A model generated the notes under the pieces. That model was not told where the DNA came from. It worked only from the letters and a program-made list of their open reading frames with translations, and did not search any database. Positions 60,127 to 64,000 of a stretch of DNA of 64,000 bases are shown here, piece after piece. The stretch is taken from positions 1 to 64,000 of the forward strand of contig JBHHZE010000005.1 of the NCBI GenBank assembly GCA_046757925.1, written 5' to 3'. The DNA comes from JAZDCZ01 sp046757925. Lineage in GTDB: Bacteria; Gemmatimonadota; Gemmatimonadetes; Gemmatimonadales; GWC2-71-9. The translations under genes and the position numbers were made by a program. Numbering within the stretch: position 1 is the first letter of the stretch; each line of letters begins with the position of its first letter.

Positions 60127-62625
60127 ATGGCTACCGGCTCAACCTGCACCCAGTGCGGTGCGGTGGTCGAACCAGGGTCCCGGTTCTGCAAGCAATGCGG
60201 GATGGACGTTTCTGGTCCGCAAAGCCAACTGGGAACCGAGCAGATGAAGGCGGGGGGAGAAGCGACCGCCGTGTTCCAGCGTACCATGTTGGACGCTCTG
60301 ACCGAGGCTACACTGGGCGACTACGAGATCCTCGCCGAGTTGGGCCAGGGCGGCATGGCCACGGTTTTCCTCGCACACGACATTCAACTGGATCGCAAGG
60401 TTGCCATCAAGGTCATGTCCCCGGCCCTGTTGGAGGGCGAGGGAATGATCGAGCGGTTCAAGTTGGAGGCGCGAACGGCTGCCTCTCTCAGCCATCCCCA
60501 TATCATTCCCATCTTTGCGGTGCGTGAGACCAAAGAACTCCTGTTCTTTGTGATGAAGTTCGTTGAAGGGCGGCCGCTGGATTCGATTATCAAAGAAATC
60601 GGGCCCCTTCCGATCCCCATGGTGCGAACGATTCTCAGCAAGGTCGGCGAGTCCTTGGGGTACGCTCACAGGAACGGCGTCGTGCATCGTGACATCAAGC
60701 CGGCCAATATCATGATCGATGTCGAGGGCATGCCGGTGGTAACCGACTTCGGGATTGCCAAGGTCGCCGACAAGCAGGGCTTGACGATGACCGGCGCGAC
60801 GATCGGAACGCCAACGTACATGAGCCCCGAGCAGTGCATGGCGGGTGCAATCACGGGCGCATCGGACCAGTACTCGCTCGGTGTGGTGGCCTACGAGATG
60901 TTGACGGGGAAGCCGCCGTTCGATGCCGACACGGTGATGACGATCATGTACATGCATTGTCATGAGGACCCAAGGGAGGTGACGGAAATAAGGACCGACT
61001 GTCCGGAGCCTCTTCCCTCCACCGTACTGCGCATGCTGGCCAAGAAGCCCGAGGATCGCTGGCCGTCGATGGAAGAGGCTATAGCCAACTTGGGTGGCGC
61101 GGGCGCGCTGTCATTCGATCATCCGGTTCGGACGCAGATGATTGACCTCGCAAAGGCGGGGATGAACGAGGAGATCCTGAAGCGGGTCAGTACACCGCGC
61201 AGTCCGATACCAGTGGGGGTGACGGGCCGCGCAGGTGGCGGACCGGCGTCGCATCCCGAGGCAGCGACTGTAAAGATGGAGTCGGCTCCGCGAACCTCCG
61301 TGGGAGGTACGCTCCCACCGCAGAAGCGGCGGGCGGGATGGATCATAGGTGGACTGGCCGTGGCTGCTGCGGCCGGCGCGGTAGTTTGGCTCGCGCCGTG
61401 GCGGGGCGAATCCGAGTCCGTCCCAGCTGGCCCCGCACGGGCCCAGGTCGCACAGCCGGCCGGCGTTGTGCGATTACAGCTCACACCCGTCCCGGGCGAA
61501 CTCACGGTCGGATCCTCTGTGCAGCTAAGCGCCACAGCACTGGATGGGGCAAACAATGCGGTCGCGGGAGTTAGTATTTCTTGGACCTCGGGAGATACTT
61601 CTGTCGCGACTGTCTCTGCGGCGGGTATGGTATTCGCTCGGGCACCTGGTACCACCGTCGTAACGGCGAGCAGCCGAGATCAATCAGCGACCACGGAGGT
61701 ATCGGTGGGCCGGCCCGCGCAAGTGTCGGAGCCCGCCCGGCCACGTGCGACCAGGGCCGCGGTGGTGTCCATCAATGTCTTCAATCCTCCCGCGTCGGTG
61801 GTGATGGGTACCACCGCCCAACTGCGTGCCGTACCGCGGGATAAGTCCAGAAATCCGCTCCCTGACAGACAGGTCGTATGGAAATCCAATGATCCCAGTG
61901 TAGGGAGAATAGATGCGGCGACCGGAGTATTGACGGGCGTTTCGGCCGGTACTGTGATTGTCACGGCGTCGAGTGAGGGGAAGTCGGCCAGCGCCACTCT
62001 GAAGATACTTCCAGAGCCTGTGGTTTTCGTATCCATCGTACCCTCGAATCCTCCTCCGTTGACAGTGGGTCAGACCGTGCGGTTAGCGGCAACCGGCCTC
62101 AGCGCGCGCAATACGCAGCTTTCGGGACGAGGTGTGGAGTGGAGCAGTAGCAATACCCATGTCGCGACTGTGACGGACGGGCTCGTGATAGCACACGCTG
62201 CCGGCACGACCAGCATTACCGCAGAAATCGATGGGAAGATCGGCTCGGCGACCGTAAGCGTCAACGCGGCGCCGGTGACGACACCCGAACCGGTGAACGA
62301 TCGCCAGGCGATTTCGGACGTGATACAACTGTACGCGCGCGCCCTGGAATTGCATGACATGCAGCAGGTGAGACGGATCCACCCGGGACTGACGTCGAAG
62401 CAGGAGAGTGACCTTAGGCGTTCACTCGATATCATGAAAGACCTGAAGGTAGCGCTCGAGATCAGCGACCTTGCGATCAACGGAGATCAGGCAGAGGCGA
62501 CTCTGAGCGGGTCCTACAAGTTCCGTAACACGGCGTCGGGTAGGGACGAGAACACTTCAGTGACGTTCCACATGACTCTGCGGCGCGGCCCGAACGGCTG
62601 GCGCATCACCGAAACCAGCAACTGA
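60127..62625 (+). CDS. Zinc-ribbon Ser/Thr kinase with BIG2 repeats and NTF2-like tail
   Basis: An 832-residue protein: zinc ribbon (CTQC, 7-10, and CKQC, 21-24), PknB-type kinase from about 65 to 330 (GQGGMA, VAIK, HRDIKPAN, DFG, GTPTYMSPEQ), linker, one transmembrane helix near 403-425 (WIIGGLAVAAAAGAVVWL), then three BIG2-like Ig domains outside (each with VSISWTSGDTSVATV-like strands) and an NTF2/DUF4440-like domain (about 725-832). Ligand binding by the outer part could control the cytosolic kinase. It is transcribed alone, with 283 bases upstream to the divergent amidohydrolase gene, in which I saw no gene. Confidence 0.9.
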   Translation: MATGSTCTQCGAVVEPGSRFCKQCGMDVSGPQSQLGTEQMKAGGEATAVFQRTMLDALTEATLGDYEILAELGQGGMATVFLAHDIQLDRKVAIKVMSPALLEGEGMIERFKLEARTAASLSHPHIIPIFAVRETKELLFFVMKFVEGRPLDSIIKEIGPLPIPMVRTILSKVGESLGYAHRNGVVHRDIKPANIMIDVEGMPVVTDFGIAKVADKQGLTMTGATIGTPTYMSPEQCMAGAITGASDQYSLGVVAYEMLTGKPPFDADTVMTIMYMHCHEDPREVTEIRTDCPEPLPSTVLRMLAKKPEDRWPSMEEAIANLGGAGALSFDHPVRTQMIDLAKAGMNEEILKRVSTPRSPIPVGVTGRAGGGPASHPEAATVKMESAPRTSVGGTLPPQKRRAGWIIGGLAVAAAAGAVVWLAPWRGESESVPAGPARAQVAQPAGVVRLQLTPVPGELTVGSSVQLSATALDGANNAVAGVSISWTSGDTSVATVSAAGMVFARAPGTTVVTASSRDQSATTEVSVGRPAQVSEPARPRATRAAVVSINVFNPPASVVMGTTAQLRAVPRDKSRNPLPDRQVVWKSNDPSVGRIDAATGVLTGVSAGTVIVTASSEGKSASATLKILPEPVVFVSIVPSNPPPLTVGQTVRLAATGLSARNTQLSGRGVEWSSSNTHVATVTDGLVIAHAAGTTSITAEIDGKIGSATVSVNAAPVTTPEPVNDRQAISDVIQLYARALELHDMQQVRRIHPGLTSKQESDLRRSLDIMKDLKVALEISDLAINGDQAEATLSGSYKFRNTASGRDENTSVTFHMTLRRGPNGWRITETSN

Positions 62626-62644
62626 CGTTGGGAACCACTAGATA

Positions 62645-63961
62645 ATGGATGCACTGCGAAGCCGTTCGTGGTTGGTCGTGCTGTATGGTGCCACCACTAT
62701 TTCGACGCTCTCTTGCTTTGGGGACAGCCCAACAATCGGGCCCGGAGAGATAGTTGCCGTTCGGGTCTTTCCGGACACCATACTGCTCGCGGTTGGTGAG
62801 GACAGTTCGTTCAGTGCGGTCGCCCTGGATGCGAGCGTTGCTGCAGTCGCCGGTGGACCACCTTCCTGGTCTAGTGAGCCTATGCAGGTGGCCACGATCA
62901 GTAACACGGGAGTGGTACAGGCGGTGGGTCTGGGAACCGCCACCGTAACGGCGGTGATAGAGGGAGCGAGCGGCTCTGCTACCGTGGTGGTCGCTCCCCC
63001 TGCCATCGCGCTCACTCCCGGCTCGGTGGTTATCGGTGCCGTTGCGGGAGGTGCGGATCCACCCTCTCAGACGGTGGCCGTGACCAACACAGGCCCCGGC
63101 ATCCTGAATGGTCTCACGGTCGATCCCATCGCGTACGGCGGACCGGTTCAGGGCTGGCTCCAGGCTGCTTTGGCTTCCGACAGCGCTCCGACGGATCTCG
63201 TGCTTCAGGCCTCCACCGGTACCCTGCTTCCCGGATCCTACACCGCCACCGTCTCGGTGCGATCGGCAGTGGCTGGCAACAGTCCCCAGTCGGTTGACGT
63301 GACGTTTACGGTGACCGCGCCACCCGCCGGCAATCCCGGGCAGCTGGTGGTTGTTACTCAGCCTGCGGGGGCGACGGCAAACGTGGCCTTTTCGACCCAG
63401 CCTGTCGTGGAAATCCGCGATAGTGCAGGTACCCGGGTGTTTGCCGCGACCGATCCGGTCACGGCGAGCGTATTCAGCGGGAACGGCGTGGTTCTCGGAA
63501 CTACAACGGTGGTCCCGGTCAACGGACAGGCGACATTCACGGATTTGGTGATTCGTGGTCCCCAGACCGCGGGTGATTCACTCGGAACAGGGAATCATCA
63601 GTTGCAGTTCAGTGCGACAGGTCTCACCTCGGCCACATCAGCAGCGTTCGATGTCCGGGTGTCGTTCTCCTACAACGTACAGTACCTGTTTCGTGACCTG
63701 ACTTTTGGTGCCACATGCCTGCAATGCCACAGCACGTTCAACACGACGGCGGGCCTCGTTGGTCAACCCCCGTCGCTCAATTCGGGCAGTTGCGGTACGC
63801 TGGTCGTGGCGTCGAACGCGAACGGTAGTTTCTTGATGCAGAAGCTCGATGGCACTCAACCGGCCGGGTGTGGAGTGGTCATGCCGCTCACGGGCACGCT
63901 GTCGACCCTCCTGCGTGACATCGTGCGCAACTGGATCAATCAGGGGGCGAATAACAACTAG
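62645..63961 (+). CDS. Lipoprotein with BIG2-type repeats and a C-terminal CxxCH motif
   Basis: A 438-residue protein with a lipobox-like ISTLSC (Cys24). Residues 35-115 form a BIG2-like domain (WSSEPMQVATISNTGVVQA), then two more beta-rich domains, and near the C-terminus YLFRDLTFGATCLQCHSTFN, a single CxxCH haem-binding motif, with two further cysteines (SGSCG, AGCGV) after it. The end resembles the haem domain of planctomycete-type cytochrome c lipoproteins. It lies 19 bases after the kinase gene, so the two may be co-transcribed. Confidence 0.75.
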   Translation: MDALRSRSWLVVLYGATTISTLSCFGDSPTIGPGEIVAVRVFPDTILLAVGEDSSFSAVALDASVAAVAGGPPSWSSEPMQVATISNTGVVQAVGLGTATVTAVIEGASGSATVVVAPPAIALTPGSVVIGAVAGGADPPSQTVAVTNTGPGILNGLTVDPIAYGGPVQGWLQAALASDSAPTDLVLQASTGTLLPGSYTATVSVRSAVAGNSPQSVDVTFTVTAPPAGNPGQLVVVTQPAGATANVAFSTQPVVEIRDSAGTRVFAATDPVTASVFSGNGVVLGTTTVVPVNGQATFTDLVIRGPQTAGDSLGTGNHQLQFSATGLTSATSAAFDVRVSFSYNVQYLFRDLTFGATCLQCHSTFNTTAGLVGQPPSLNSGSCGTLVVASNANGSFLMQKLDGTQPAGCGVVMPLTGTLSTLLRDIVRNWINQGANNN

Positions 63962-64000
63962 AAGTTGTACTCCAAACCCGCCGTCCACACTACGTCGGGC
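63958..64000 (-). CDS. C-terminal end of an outer-membrane beta-barrel-like protein (partial)
   Basis: The minus strand from the right edge reads PDVVWTAGLEYNF then TAG (63958-63960), overlapping the last bases of the haem lipoprotein gene. Alternating aromatic residues and a final phenylalanine are the typical C-terminal signature recognised by the BAM complex. Only 13 codons are visible, so the family cannot be named. Confidence 0.45.
   Translation of the reverse strand, partial: PDVVWTAGLEYNF

Noticed and set aside
1..64000. CRISPR arrays, rRNA and tRNA genes
   Set aside because: No spaced direct repeats of CRISPR type, no conserved rRNA segments and no tRNA-like cloverleaf with a GTTCRA-type arm were recognised on either strand; a covariance-model scan would be decisive.

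Overview
The window reads like a chromosomal segment of a Gram-negative, GC-rich environmental bacterium, most likely a member of Gemmatimonadota. This rests on inference from gene content: several eukaryotic-like Ser/Thr kinases with an N-terminal zinc ribbon, Ig-like (BIG2) repeats fused to a kinase and to a haem lipoprotein, 6-bladed propeller/NHL proteins, secreted amidohydrolase pairs, S9 and M20 peptidases, and many signal peptides and lipoboxes. No rRNA, tRNA or CRISPR array was seen.

Layout. 0-0.34 kb: right end of an IS5-type element. 0.34-7.6 kb: periplasmic oxidation and secreted-propeller block (PQQ dehydrogenase with cytochrome c, two NHL proteins, a HupE-like membrane protein, an endostatin-like secreted protein). 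7.6-17.9 kb: signalling and decay zone with two kinases, a FitAB/VapBC-type toxin-antitoxin pair, an S9 peptidase and at least five broken genes (6-bladed propeller with an in-frame TAG, TonB-like gene with two frameshifts, remnants of NDH-2, of a small protein and of a kinase). 17.9-44.6 kb: mainly envelope, peptide and lipid functions (porin-like barrel, FG-GAP/ASPIC protein, beta-lactamase-like/VanX-like fusion, S21, cold-shock protein, Kup, two M20 amidohydrolases, acyl-CoA synthetase, MetE-like protein, MDR dehydrogenase, TauE-like permease, M19 dipeptidase, Crp/Fnr regulator, thioesterase, D-aminoacylase, large Asp-box protein).

44.7-53.9 kb: the most unusual region, a compact divergent gene set that looks like an undescribed peptide-modification (RiPP-type) locus. 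The minus arm runs PqqD-like carrier, 45-residue candidate precursor peptide, HprK-like kinase, a probable ferritin-like protein, two DUF455-type ferritin-like proteins, a polytopic membrane protein, and a signal-peptidase-like/nucleotidyltransferase fusion. Four of its junctions are 4-bp stop/start overlaps. The plus arm carries a formyltransferase-like enzyme, a membrane-anchored protein and an HTTM protein, again with 4-bp overlaps. A candidate promoter and two inverted repeats lie between the arms.

53.9-64 kb: three secreted amidohydrolase-family genes (one with two hydrophobic segments inside the catalytic domain, two with degenerate metal sites in whole or part), a zinc-ribbon kinase with BIG2 repeats and an NTF2-like tail, a BIG2/CxxCH lipoprotein, and the last codons of an outer-membrane-barrel-like gene at the right edge.

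Many enzymes here fit extracellular or periplasmic peptide scavenging, including D-amino-acid peptides (D-aminoacylase, VanX-like dipeptidase, M19 dipeptidase, M20 amidohydrolases, S9 peptidase). All assignments are from reading motifs and context; no database search was run.
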